Positions 7,982-16,613 of a stretch of 64,000 nucleotides of DNA are shown here, piece after piece (position 1 is the first letter of the stretch; the number at the start of each line of letters is the position of its first letter). The notes below the pieces were generated by a model that saw only the letters and a program-made list of their open reading frames with translations, was not told where the DNA came from and searched no databases. The position numbers were made by a program, and so were the translations under genes. Source of the DNA: Isosphaeraceae bacterium EP7 (GTDB taxonomy: Bacteria; Planctomycetota; Planctomycetia; Isosphaerales; Isosphaeraceae); assembly GCA_038400315.1 (NCBI GenBank), contig CP151667.1:3855174-3919173 (forward strand). The letters run 5' to 3'.

Positions 7982-10687
7982 TTAGGACTTGCCGTGCTTC
8001 TGGGCGCTGATGTTGCTGTTCAAGTTGCGGAAGACCTGCCGCTGGGCGGTCGCGGGGATGACCGGCGTCTTGTGGGTGAACGTGATGGTCTGGTTGGCCT
8101 TGTAGCGGCTGCGGGTGAAGACCGACTTGCTCAGGGTGTTGGCCTTGCCCGCCTCGCCGTGCTTATAGAACTGCTGCTTGTTGGCGTTGACCCTACCGGT
8201 GAGCCTCGCCTGGAACCCGCCCTGCGGCAGGAACTGCTGGTAGGCCACCCGCAGCGGGATCGCCTTGTAACCGCCGAGCTTGGAGAGGGCGGCCACCGAG
8301 GGGACGAGCTTGCCGCCGTTGGGCGGGATGAAGGTCGTCGGGACGAAGGCGCCCGGGAGGACTGCGGCAGTCGCACCTCCGCCGCCGCCGCCACCGCCAC
8401 CACCACCGCCGCCGCCACTCGTGATGGTGACGCTCGTCGAGCCGACCCATCGCTGACTCGAGGCGGTCCCGGTGGCCAGGGTGCGGCCCGAAACCGTGAA
8501 GGTGGTGGCAGACCCGGCGACCAGATTCAAGGCCGACCGCGGGCTGATGGTGACGATCGCCTCGGGGATGCCGTCGCCATTACGGTCCGTGTCGGTCGTG
8601 ATTGTGGCCGTCGGGAACGCGACGCCGTTGACGATGATCGTCGTCGGGTCGATCTGGGTGGCCGGCGCGAACGGCGGGACGGCGGTGGCGACGCTGTAGA
8701 CGTAAATCTGCAGCTGGTCGGGCGTCGTGGCGGAGATCGAGAAGGGCGCCACGGGGCTGCCGACGCCGATCGTCGTCTGGATCGAGGTGTCGGTGGGTGT
8801 GCCGACGCCGAGCGAGGAGAATTGCAGGCCGAAGGCACCGCCCGCAAGCGCCCTGGAGGTGGTGAATCCCAGACCGGCGGAGCCGACGACCAGACTGTTG
8901 TTGAACGTGAGCAAGTTCGAGGCGGTCGTGATGGTGCCCAGCGGCGAGGCTGCGGACACAGCGGAGCCGAGGAACCCGGGCCCCTGGCTGTTGCTGTTGA
9001 CGAGTCTCTGGCCGGCCAGGATCGGGTTCGTGTCAACGTTGGCGAGCGAGAAGGTGCCCGTCAGGTTGAAGTTACCCGGCACGACGTAGACCACACCGCT
9101 TCCGTTGTTGAAGGAAGGCCCGCCGATGGCGATCGAGCTGCCGCTGATCAGGTTGTTGACGTTCCGCTGGGGAATGCCCGTCACCGAGGAGCCGGATCGA
9201 GAGCCAGCTTCGCCGGTGAACTGGACCCCGGTGATCCCGTTATTGAAGGCGGCCAACGAGACCTGGGCCACGATTCGAGTGGTCGTCGTGCCGCTGACGG
9301 TACCCCGAGTTCCGTAGATGAGCGAGGTGGTGCCGGCGTTTCCGCCGCCGCCAGGCGCTCCGATTAGGAGATCGCTCAGTCCGTCGACATTGAAGTCGCC
9401 GGCGGTCGCCAGTGCGAAGCCCGTCAGGTCGCCGTTGCCGGCCCCCTGGAAGACAATGCCCGGCACGGCCGTATCGACGCCCGACACCGGGGGCGGCGCG
9501 GCGACCCGGCTCAGGAGGACGACGGTCTGACCGTTGACGAGGAGCGACTGGCTCGTGAGCGTCGCGCTGCCGTAAACCATGAAGGCCCGGCCATTGCCGA
9601 TGCCGGTCTGCGGCGCGCCGATGATCAGGTCATTGATCGCCGCGCCGCCGGCGCGGACGTCGCCGTCGAAGTTGCCGGCGGAGGAGACGGCCAGGCCGGT
9701 CTGATCGCCGACGGCGGCGCCCACGAAGGTAATGCCGGGGACCGTCGTCCCCGTCGTCTGGCCGACGCCGGTCAGGTCGATCGTCCGGGTCGCGGTCGAG
9801 GTCAATGCCGCGCCTGAGACCAGGTAGACGGCCCCGGTGGCCCCCTGGCCGGCCACGCTGGCGCCCGGGGCACCGATGGCGATGTCGGGGATCCCGTCGG
9901 CGATCACGTCGCCGACTCCGGCCACAGAACGGCCGATCTGGGCACCGACACCCGTCCCGACAAAGGTCACGACGTTGATGCCGGTGGGGTTGTCCAGGTT
10001 GACCGTCTTGGACGCGGTCCCGGTCCGAAGCAGGGCCGTGGAACCGTACACGAGATAAGCACGGCCGACGCCGGCGACGCCGCCGGAGGAGTCGAATCCT
10101 CCGGGAGCCCCGATGAGGAAGTCGGAAAAGCCGTCATTGTTGACGTCGCCCGCGGCGGCGACAGACGCCCCCAGCAGCGAGTTGGAATCGTTCGACGTGA
10201 AGATGATCCCGTCGAAGTTCAGCGTGGCATTGCCGTTGGCGGGGTTCGTCTGCGCCGTGCCGCCCAGGTCGTTTTCGGGGTTGCCGACGACGCCGAGGTT
10301 GCCGATGCGCTGCTGCGCCGTCAGGCCAACAAACGGGGTCGGTCCGGTCACCGAGCGGTCACCGAAGACCAGGTAGGCGTTGCCGATTCCCCCGGTTCCA
10401 AGCGCCAGCGTGCCGCCGCTGTTCACGATCGTCGGGGCACCGATGAGCATGTCGTCCGACGTGGTCGCGGCTGCTCCATGGGTATTGCCCACCTGGGCGA
10501 TGGAGAAGCCGATGCCGGCGGTCGGCGTGGCCCCGGCGAGCTCGATGCCGAGCGGCGGCGTCGCCGTCGCCACTGTCGACAGGTCGACAGTGAGCAACTG
10601 GCGAGGTTCCAGCGTCTCGGCCTTCAGCGTATAGGATCCGCGACGACGCGCGGCCGGCGATCTCGGATCGCGATTGCCCCAGAGCAT
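7982..10687 (-). CDS. Large secreted FG-GAP (integrin-alpha-like) protein with a LEPR-XLL N-terminus
   Basis: The start at 10687 is supported by GGAGGAGGGAG just upstream and gives 901 residues. Residues 26-32 read LEPRQLL, the LEPR-XLL motif seen at the N-terminus of large planctomycete surface or secreted proteins. The body has at least four FG-GAP repeats with calcium-binding-loop patterns: GDVNNDGFSDFLIGAP, GDVIADGIPDIAIGAP, NDLIIGAPQ and GDFNVDGLSDLLIGAP. These form an integrin-alpha-type propeller. A later region (IVNGVAFPTATITTDTDRNG) resembles an Ig-like domain, followed by a run of 14 glycines and a basic C-terminal tail of about 100 residues. It is probably an extracellular adhesion or matrix protein. 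It is transcribed away from the TolC gene and ends in a strong hairpin. Confidence 0.85.
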   Translation of the reverse strand: MLWGNRDPRSPAARRRGSYTLKAETLEPRQLLTVDLSTVATATPPLGIELAGATPTAGIGFSIAQVGNTHGAAATTSDDMLIGAPTIVNSGGTLALGTGGIGNAYLVFGDRSVTGPTPFVGLTAQQRIGNLGVVGNPENDLGGTAQTNPANGNATLNFDGIIFTSNDSNSLLGASVAAAGDVNNDGFSDFLIGAPGGFDSSGGVAGVGRAYLVYGSTALLRTGTASKTVNLDNPTGINVVTFVGTGVGAQIGRSVAGVGDVIADGIPDIAIGAPGASVAGQGATGAVYLVSGAALTSTATRTIDLTGVGQTTGTTVPGITFVGAAVGDQTGLAVSSAGNFDGDVRAGGAAINDLIIGAPQTGIGNGRAFMVYGSATLTSQSLLVNGQTVVLLSRVAAPPPVSGVDTAVPGIVFQGAGNGDLTGFALATAGDFNVDGLSDLLIGAPGGGGNAGTTSLIYGTRGTVSGTTTTRIVAQVSLAAFNNGITGVQFTGEAGSRSGSSVTGIPQRNVNNLISGSSIAIGGPSFNNGSGVVYVVPGNFNLTGTFSLANVDTNPILAGQRLVNSNSQGPGFLGSAVSAASPLGTITTASNLLTFNNSLVVGSAGLGFTTSRALAGGAFGLQFSSLGVGTPTDTSIQTTIGVGSPVAPFSISATTPDQLQIYVYSVATAVPPFAPATQIDPTTIIVNGVAFPTATITTDTDRNGDGIPEAIVTISPRSALNLVAGSATTFTVSGRTLATGTASSQRWVGSTSVTITSGGGGGGGGGGGGGGATAAVLPGAFVPTTFIPPNGGKLVPSVAALSKLGGYKAIPLRVAYQQFLPQGGFQARLTGRVNANKQQFYKHGEAGKANTLSKSVFTRSRYKANQTITFTHKTPVIPATAQRQVFRNLNSNISAQKHGKS
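8375..8416. repeat. Trinucleotide tract encoding 14 consecutive glycines
   Basis: A GGN-codon tract (mostly GGC and GGT) inside the FG-GAP gene encodes an uninterrupted 14-glycine linker between the Ig-like region and the basic C-terminal tail. Such tracts can change length by slippage in steps of three, which would keep the frame. Confidence 0.8.
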
Positions 10688-11088
10688 CGGAGACTCCCTC
10701 CTCCAACCTTGTCGTCGCGCCGCAGCGACCCGCGGTCGCGTGCAGACTCCCACGAGCTGGTCGCCCCTCATCGCCCCTTCCGAGGGCGAGTTGGGCCGGC
10801 CTGGCGCCTACCGCGCCGTCCGCTCATGGAGCCCTTCATCGCTAGGAGTTTCGACCGGCGACACCTCCCGAATCCACCCAATCCGGCGAGGCATAGGCCG
10901 ACCCGTCGTTCTTTCGGAGATATTCGATTCAATCGGCAGAGTCGTTGCGGCCGATATCCTTCGCTGTGAGGGGAGACGGCGCAACGGACTGCGCCTTCAT
11001 CCCCAAAAGGTGAGGACCGCCGTCCCGCGTGACGGGCCGGACACTCGCCTCAGTCGCGAACTGGCACCCGCCCCGGAGGCCGAAGGCT
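10688..11088. other. Gene-less divergent intergenic region (FG-GAP / TolC)
   Basis: These 401 bases lie between two divergent starts and should hold both promoters. No coding frame is convincing on either strand. A 6-bp hairpin (GGCGCA / TGCGCC, 10978-10995) lies about 94 bases before the TolC start. No sigma-70 -35/-10 pair stands out. Confidence 0.5.
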
Positions 11089-13875
11089 ATGCCGTCGTCA
11101 AGGAATCGGAAGGCATCCCGATGCCGACCTCGCCGCAAGGCACTGGCCCTCGGCCTGCTCTCGCTCGCACTCGGCACCCAGGCCGGGTGCGGCCGCGAGT
11201 TCTTCCGCAACTGGGCCGACCAGGACGTTTCGGAGGCGGTCTTCGAGAAGAGCCGAGACCCTCGGTTCCGCATGGAACTCTTCTCCATCGAGCCGCCGGC
11301 CCTCTCGCGGTTCGGCGATCCCTACGACCCGGATCGCCCGCCGGCCCCCCCCGATGACCGGGCCGCCGAGGCACTCTCCCCGGTCCCGCAGTGGCCCAAC
11401 CACCGCCTGATCATCCCCGCGGAGGGGACCGGCTACCTCGACATGCTCGACGAATGGGCCAGGACCCAGACGAACGACGCCGCGAGGGAGACGGTCATCG
11501 GCAGTCCCGGCCGGGTCGGGCCGCCCCTGATCCCGCCGACGGTTCCTCCCGACTCCAGGCCTCCGCTGGCGCCCGACCTGCCGGCGACGCCGATGCCCCC
11601 TGGCGACCCGAATCCGGGGACGTCCGGCGCGTCGTTGTCGCCTACTCCCCTTAAGAGGCAGAGTGTCGCGCTCGGAGTCCCGCCGGTGATCAAGATGGCG
11701 GCCGCACCCCCCATCCGCCGCCCGAAGTATGACCTGGGTGTCCGCCTGGCGGCCTACCAGGACACCGGCCTACCCATGCCCGTGCCCGCCCAGGTTCCCG
11801 CCGCGGGCCAGCCCGGCACCCCCGACCAGCGTGACACCCAGGCCGGCCGCGAGGCCCCGACCAATTCCCCCGAATCGGCCAAGCCCACGGGCCCCATCCG
11901 CGTCGAGCCCCGCGTTCCGGGCGACCCGAACCCCGCCCCCGGGCCCGCCCTGGAGCCGGTGAAACCCAGACTCGACCAGACCCAAGATCAATACGAAGCC
12001 GCCGAGGCCGTCGCCTCGGAGATGGCCGGGATCCTCATCCCCGAGGCCATCACCTTCAACGAGGCCCAGGTCGCCGGGCTCGACCCCAATAGCCGGCCAT
12101 ATAAGGTGTCGATGGAGCAATCCTTCGCACTGGCGCTGATCAATAGCCGCGCTTACCAGTTCCAACTCGAGAACATCTACACCAACAGCCTGGCCGTGAC
12201 GCTCCAGCGTTTCGCCTTCCAGCCGCAGTTCATCGCCGGCCTCTCGCCGTTGACGGCCCCCGCGGGCGCCGGCCTGGCGGTCAACCCCGGCAACAACTTC
12301 CTCTACAGGACGGTCGAGGCCCCCGGGGGCCAGGCATCCGCCCTGACGCTGGGCCAGGTTGCGGGCATTGGCAAGCTGTTCACGACCGGCGGCCGCGTGC
12401 TGGCCAGCTTCGCCAGTCAGACGGTCTTCAACTTCACCGGGAGCAAGCCGACCCAGCCGACGGTGCAGTCGTTCCTGCCCATCTCCATCGTCCAGCCGTT
12501 CCTGCGGGGCGGCGGTCGCGCCGTCACGCTCGAGGCCCTGACGCTGGCCGAACGCAACCTGCTCTATGTCGTCCGCGGCTTCGCCAGGTTCCGCCAGGAG
12601 TTCTTCGCCAGCGTCATCGTCGGCACTCCGGTCACCAATCAGGGGACTGCGGTCGACCCGATCCAGGGCTACCTCGTCGTCCTCCAGGAACTCCAGCAGG
12701 TCGAGATCTCACGGAAAAACCTGGCGGCCTACGAACAATTGTATAAAGTCTATAAAGAGCTCGCGAAAGGCGAGCCCTCGGGCCTGACGCAGCTCCAGGT
12801 CGACCAGATTCAGTCCCAGGTGGAAAGTGCCCGTCAGCGATACCTGAACGACACTTTCGTCTACAAGACGAGTCTCGACCAGTTCAAGATGCAGCTCGGC
12901 CTGCCCCCCGACCTTCCCCTGATCCTCGACCGCTCCCTGCTCAAGGGCTTCCGCAGTGTCTTCGACGAGATCGACCTCTGGTTCATGAACCCCAGGCGGG
13001 ACATCAACGACCTGCCCTTGTTCGCCAACCGGCTCCCGAATCTCGAAGACGTGAACATCGACGGCCGGTCGGTCCTGGCAATGGTCCGGGCCGGCGAGGA
13101 ACGCCCCGAGCAGGAAGATGCGCTCCTTCAGATCGCGGTGAGGGTTGCCTTCGAAAACCGTCTCGACCTGATGAACGCCCGGGCCCAGCTTTACGACGCC
13201 TGGCGAAATATCCGGTTCACAGCCAACGCCTTGCAGGGCATCTTCAATGTCGCGGTGACCAACCAGATCCTCACCCCGCCAAATACAACCAACCCGTTCG
13301 GCTTCATCGACCAGGCCAAGCAGTTCTCGCTCGTGCTCAACGCCGAGCTCCCCTTGGTCCGCGTCGCGGAGCGTAATAACTTCCGAACCGCCCTGATCAC
13401 CTACCAGCGTCAGCGGCGAATCTTGCAGAACGCCGAGGACTCGATCAAGCAGCAGGTCCGCCAGGAGCTCCGTCAGCTCCAGCTCAATTACCAGAACTAC
13501 GAGATTGCCCGGATCAACCTGGTGCTCAATCTCAGGCAGAAGGACCAGGCTCAGGAGCAGATTATCGCCCCGCCGGCCGCTGGCGGAGCCAACACCGCCA
13601 ACGCCGCCGTCCAGACGACGAACGTCATCAGTGCCCAGGGCGGCGTGGCCAACGTCGAAGGCCAGCTCGTGAGCCTCTGGCTTGCCTATCAGACTCAGCG
13701 GTTGTCCCTGTATCGCGACCTCGGCATCATGCCTTACGACGAATGGGAGGCCTACAGTGAACTTTTCCCTCCAAAGCCAGCCGTCCCCGGGGGCGGCGAC
13801 GCCCCCGCCGGCGGCGGCCAACCTGCCGGAGGCAACCCGCCGGCCGCCGCCGCGGAAGGGCCGCCCGCTCGTTAA
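11089..13875 (+). CDS. TolC-family outer-membrane efflux lipoprotein with a long proline-rich N-terminal extension
   Basis: The ATG at 11089 has GGAGG 9 bases upstream; an upstream in-frame ATG at 11029 lacks one. The 928-residue product begins with a basic segment and a lipoprotein signal (LALGLLSLALGTQAGC), so the mature Cys is near residue 33. Some 300 residues of Pro/Gly/Ala-rich, poorly ordered sequence follow before the outer-membrane-efflux region begins near residue 340 (MEQSFALALINSRAYQFQ). That region shows two helical repeats with periodic Gln/Leu/Asn (for example LVVLQELQQVEISRKNLAAY and QQVRQELRQLQLNYQNYEI). Typical TolC proteins are 430-500 residues. It is the outer-membrane channel of the adjacent MacAB-like exporter and overlaps the adaptor gene by 119 bases. 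Confidence 0.88.
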   Translation: MPSSRNRKASRCRPRRKALALGLLSLALGTQAGCGREFFRNWADQDVSEAVFEKSRDPRFRMELFSIEPPALSRFGDPYDPDRPPAPPDDRAAEALSPVPQWPNHRLIIPAEGTGYLDMLDEWARTQTNDAARETVIGSPGRVGPPLIPPTVPPDSRPPLAPDLPATPMPPGDPNPGTSGASLSPTPLKRQSVALGVPPVIKMAAAPPIRRPKYDLGVRLAAYQDTGLPMPVPAQVPAAGQPGTPDQRDTQAGREAPTNSPESAKPTGPIRVEPRVPGDPNPAPGPALEPVKPRLDQTQDQYEAAEAVASEMAGILIPEAITFNEAQVAGLDPNSRPYKVSMEQSFALALINSRAYQFQLENIYTNSLAVTLQRFAFQPQFIAGLSPLTAPAGAGLAVNPGNNFLYRTVEAPGGQASALTLGQVAGIGKLFTTGGRVLASFASQTVFNFTGSKPTQPTVQSFLPISIVQPFLRGGGRAVTLEALTLAERNLLYVVRGFARFRQEFFASVIVGTPVTNQGTAVDPIQGYLVVLQELQQVEISRKNLAAYEQLYKVYKELAKGEPSGLTQLQVDQIQSQVESARQRYLNDTFVYKTSLDQFKMQLGLPPDLPLILDRSLLKGFRSVFDEIDLWFMNPRRDINDLPLFANRLPNLEDVNIDGRSVLAMVRAGEERPEQEDALLQIAVRVAFENRLDLMNARAQLYDAWRNIRFTANALQGIFNVAVTNQILTPPNTTNPFGFIDQAKQFSLVLNAELPLVRVAERNNFRTALITYQRQRRILQNAEDSIKQQVRQELRQLQLNYQNYEIARINLVLNLRQKDQAQEQIIAPPAAGGANTANAAVQTTNVISAQGGVANVEGQLVSLWLAYQTQRLSLYRDLGIMPYDEWEAYSELFPPKPAVPGGGDAPAGGGQPAGGNPPAAAAEGPPAR

Positions 13876-15637
13876 AGCCCTGGTGCTGCTCCTGGGCGTC
13901 GCCGGCCTCGCCGTCGGCGCCCTCGCCTACGGGATCCCCGGGGCCGGTCGGCCGTTCAATAACCTCTTCGCAGCCTCGGCCACCAACATCCCGCTCTGGG
14001 AGGTCAAGGTTGCCAACCTCCCCATCACCATCTCGGACAAGGGGAGCCTGGAGAGCTCGGACAACAAGGACGCCTTCTGCGAGGTCGAGGGCCAGGCCCA
14101 GATCATCAAGATCTTGCCCGAAGGCACCCGAGTGAAGAAGGGCGACCTGGTCGTCGAACTCGACAGCTCCTCGCTCCGCGACCAGCTCAGCACCCAGAAG
14201 ATCAACACCCAGCAGGCCGAGTCGTCCTACCGGCAGGCGACGCTCACCCGCGAGGTCGCCGAGACCGCGGTCATCGAGTACAAAGAAGGCACCTTCAAGC
14301 AGGACCAGGACACGGCCAAGGGCGAGATCGCCCTGGCCAATAGCGAGCTGACTCGCGCCGAGGACCGCCTGGCATGGTCCGACCGCATGGTCGGCGTCGG
14401 CTACGTCTCCAAGGCGCAGAACACCGCCGACCGCCTGTCCCTGGAGAAGGCCAAGTTCACCCTCGAGCAGTCGATGACCAAGCTCGACGTGCTCCAGAAG
14501 TACACCCAGAAGAAGACGATCAAGGAGCTCGAGGCCGAGGTCGAGAAGGCCAAGACCGACGAGAAGGCCAAGGAAGCCACGCTCGAGCTGGAGGTCATCA
14601 AGGAAAAGAAGCTGACCCGCCAGATCGAGAAGTGCATGATCCTGGCCCCGGGCGACGGGCTGATCGTCTACGCCAATGACCCCAACCGGTTCGGCGGCAA
14701 CAACCAGCCGCAGATCGAGGAAGGGGCCACCGTCCGCGAGCGGCAGAAGCTCTTCAGCCTGCCAGACGTCAGCAAGATGCGCGTGAACACCAAGGTCCAC
14801 GAGTCGATGATCGACAAGATCTCGACCGGCCTTCGCGCCCTGGTCCGGGTCGACGCCTTCCCCGGAGACGAGCTGAAAGGTCGCGTCGCCAGCGTGGCCC
14901 CGCTGCCCGACCCCAACAGCTTCTTCAGCTCCGACATCAAGGTCTACACCACCCAGATCCAGATCGAGAACGGCCCCCCGGGCATCCGCCCCGGCATGAC
15001 CGCCCAGGTGCAGATCCTGGTCACCGAGCTGGTGGACGTCCTGAGCATCCCGGTGACGGGGGTCCTGCCGTTCAAGGGGAAGAACTTCGCCTATGTCCGC
15101 CTGCCGCAGCAGCAGGGCTTCGACCGCCGCGAGATCACCCTGGGCCTGACCAATGACAAGCTCATCGAGATCAAGACCGGCCTGAAGGCGGGCGACATGG
15201 TCGTCCTCAACCCCTCCACGCTGCTCTCCGAGGACGAGAAGCGCGAGGCCGCCTCGGCCACCAACAAGGCCGGCACCAAGAAAGACTGGGGAGCGGACGG
15301 CAAGGGAGCGCCCGGCATCGGCGGACCCGGCACGCCCGGCGTCCCGGGGGCACCCGACGCTGGCGGACCCGGCGGTGAGCCCAAAGCCAAGGGCAAGGCC
15401 AAGGGGGCCCGCAAGGGGGCCGGCGGCGGGATGGCCGCCTTCGGCCAGAAGTTCCAGAATATTAGCGCGGACGACCGCGCCAAGATGAAGGACGCCAGCC
15501 CCGAGGACCGCAAGGCCATCCTGCTGAAGGCCGGCTTCACCGAGGAAGAGCTCCAGCAGATGGAGCAGATGCGTCGCGACGGCGGCGGAGCAGGTCCGGG
15601 CGGACCCGGCGGCGGCGGCCCCGGAGGTCCTTCGTAA
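13757..15637 (+). CDS. MacA/HlyD-like periplasmic adaptor of an ABC efflux system
   Basis: The GTG at 13757 is preceded by GGGAGG at 6 bases and gives 626 residues; the only later candidate GTG lies inside the membrane anchor. Residues 1-38 are a Pro/Ala/Arg-rich cytoplasmic tail, and about 39-58 form an N-terminal membrane anchor. The lipoyl half-motif EGTRVKKGDLVVELDSSSL, a long coiled-coil hairpin (about residues 150-300) and beta-barrel segments (VNTKVHESMIDKI, IRPGMTAQVQILV) follow in adaptor order. The C-terminal 100 residues are Gly/Lys-rich and then contain a small acidic helical segment (ADDRAKMKDASPEDRKAIL). The protein links the MacB-like pump to the TolC-like channel. Its stop overlaps the ATPase start by one base (TAATG). 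Confidence 0.9.
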   Translation: MNFSLQSQPSPGAATPPPAAANLPEATRRPPPRKGRPLVKALVLLLGVAGLAVGALAYGIPGAGRPFNNLFAASATNIPLWEVKVANLPITISDKGSLESSDNKDAFCEVEGQAQIIKILPEGTRVKKGDLVVELDSSSLRDQLSTQKINTQQAESSYRQATLTREVAETAVIEYKEGTFKQDQDTAKGEIALANSELTRAEDRLAWSDRMVGVGYVSKAQNTADRLSLEKAKFTLEQSMTKLDVLQKYTQKKTIKELEAEVEKAKTDEKAKEATLELEVIKEKKLTRQIEKCMILAPGDGLIVYANDPNRFGGNNQPQIEEGATVRERQKLFSLPDVSKMRVNTKVHESMIDKISTGLRALVRVDAFPGDELKGRVASVAPLPDPNSFFSSDIKVYTTQIQIENGPPGIRPGMTAQVQILVTELVDVLSIPVTGVLPFKGKNFAYVRLPQQQGFDRREITLGLTNDKLIEIKTGLKAGDMVVLNPSTLLSEDEKREAASATNKAGTKKDWGADGKGAPGIGGPGTPGVPGAPDAGGPGGEPKAKGKAKGARKGAGGGMAAFGQKFQNISADDRAKMKDASPEDRKAILLKAGFTEEELQQMEQMRRDGGGAGPGGPGGGGPGGPS

Positions 15638-16446
15638 TGGATTTCACCAACGCGTCCCGGCCCATCGTCAAGCTGGTCAACATCAAGAAGACCTATGTGA
15701 TGGGCCACGGGCCGAAGAAGGGCGGCTTCTTCGGCGGCAAGCGGGGCCCCGACCAGCGCGTGACCGTGCACGCGCTTCGGGGGGTCGATGTCGACATCTT
15801 CCCGGGCGAGTACGTGGCCATCATGGGCACGTCCGGCTCGGGCAAGAGCACGATGCTCAACCTGCTCGGCTGCCTGGACCGCCCTTCCAGCGGCCAGTAC
15901 CTGCTGGGCGACCGCGACGTGGCCCAGCTCTCCGACGACGAGCTGTCCGAGGTGCGCAGCCGCTACATCGGATTCATCTTCCAGTCGTACAACCTGATCC
16001 AGCAATACACCGTCGTGGAGAACATCCAGCTCCCCCTGACGTATCAGGGGGGGGGCGAGATCTCCGAGGCGCAGCAGGTACGCACCGAGGAGCTGGCCAA
16101 GCTGGTCGGGCTTCACGAGCGGCTCGACCACAGGCCAACCCAGCTCTCCGGCGGCCAGCAGCAGCGTGTGGCCATCGCCCGGTCGCTCATCAACGACCCC
16201 TATATCATCCTGGCCGACGAGGCGACGGGCAACCTCGACACCCAGACCAGCTACGAGATCATGGACATGCTCGGCAAGCTCAACGACGCGGGCAAGACCA
16301 TCATCATGGTCACCCACGAAGACGATATCGCCGAGCATGCCAAGCGCATCATCCGGATGCGCGACGGCCAGATCTACGACGACGGCCCCAGCCCCCGGAT
16401 GCTCCAGGGGACCGGGCCGGCATCGCGGGCCGTCGCCGCCCACTGA
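15637..16446 (+). CDS. MacB/LolD-type ABC transporter ATP-binding protein
   Basis: The 269-residue ATPase has Walker A GTSGSGKST at residues 64-72, the Q-loop in FIFQSYNLI, the signature LSGGQQQRVAIARSL, Walker B IILADEAT and the switch His in MVTHED. It powers the adjacent permease. Compared with typical MacB/LolD proteins there is an insertion of about 19 basic and Gly-rich residues (about 23-41, GHGPKKGGFFGGKRGP) between the first strand and VHALRGV, the A-loop region. The start overlaps the adaptor stop. A 167-base gap separates it from the permease gene, so in this organism ATPase and permease are separate polypeptides. Confidence 0.95.
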   Translation: MDFTNASRPIVKLVNIKKTYVMGHGPKKGGFFGGKRGPDQRVTVHALRGVDVDIFPGEYVAIMGTSGSGKSTMLNLLGCLDRPSSGQYLLGDRDVAQLSDDELSEVRSRYIGFIFQSYNLIQQYTVVENIQLPLTYQGGGEISEAQQVRTEELAKLVGLHERLDHRPTQLSGGQQQRVAIARSLINDPYIILADEATGNLDTQTSYEIMDMLGKLNDAGKTIIMVTHEDDIAEHAKRIIRMRDGQIYDDGPSPRMLQGTGPASRAVAAH

Positions 16447-16613
16447 GCGATCACGACCCGGGCGGGCGAACCGGCGACCCTGGTCACCTCCGCCCGCCTC
16501 ACGCCCCTCACGCTGCCCGCCTCTCACGCCATTGCCCCAATCCCCGCCCGACGAGTCGACCGCCGGGATGAACCAACGTGGTCCCGCCCCCTCTGGCGGG
16601 GAGTTGTCTTGCC

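Noticed and set aside
8375-8416. CRISPR-like or mobile-element repeat at the GGN tract
   Set aside because: It is a simple codon repeat inside a gene, with no spacers or transposase.
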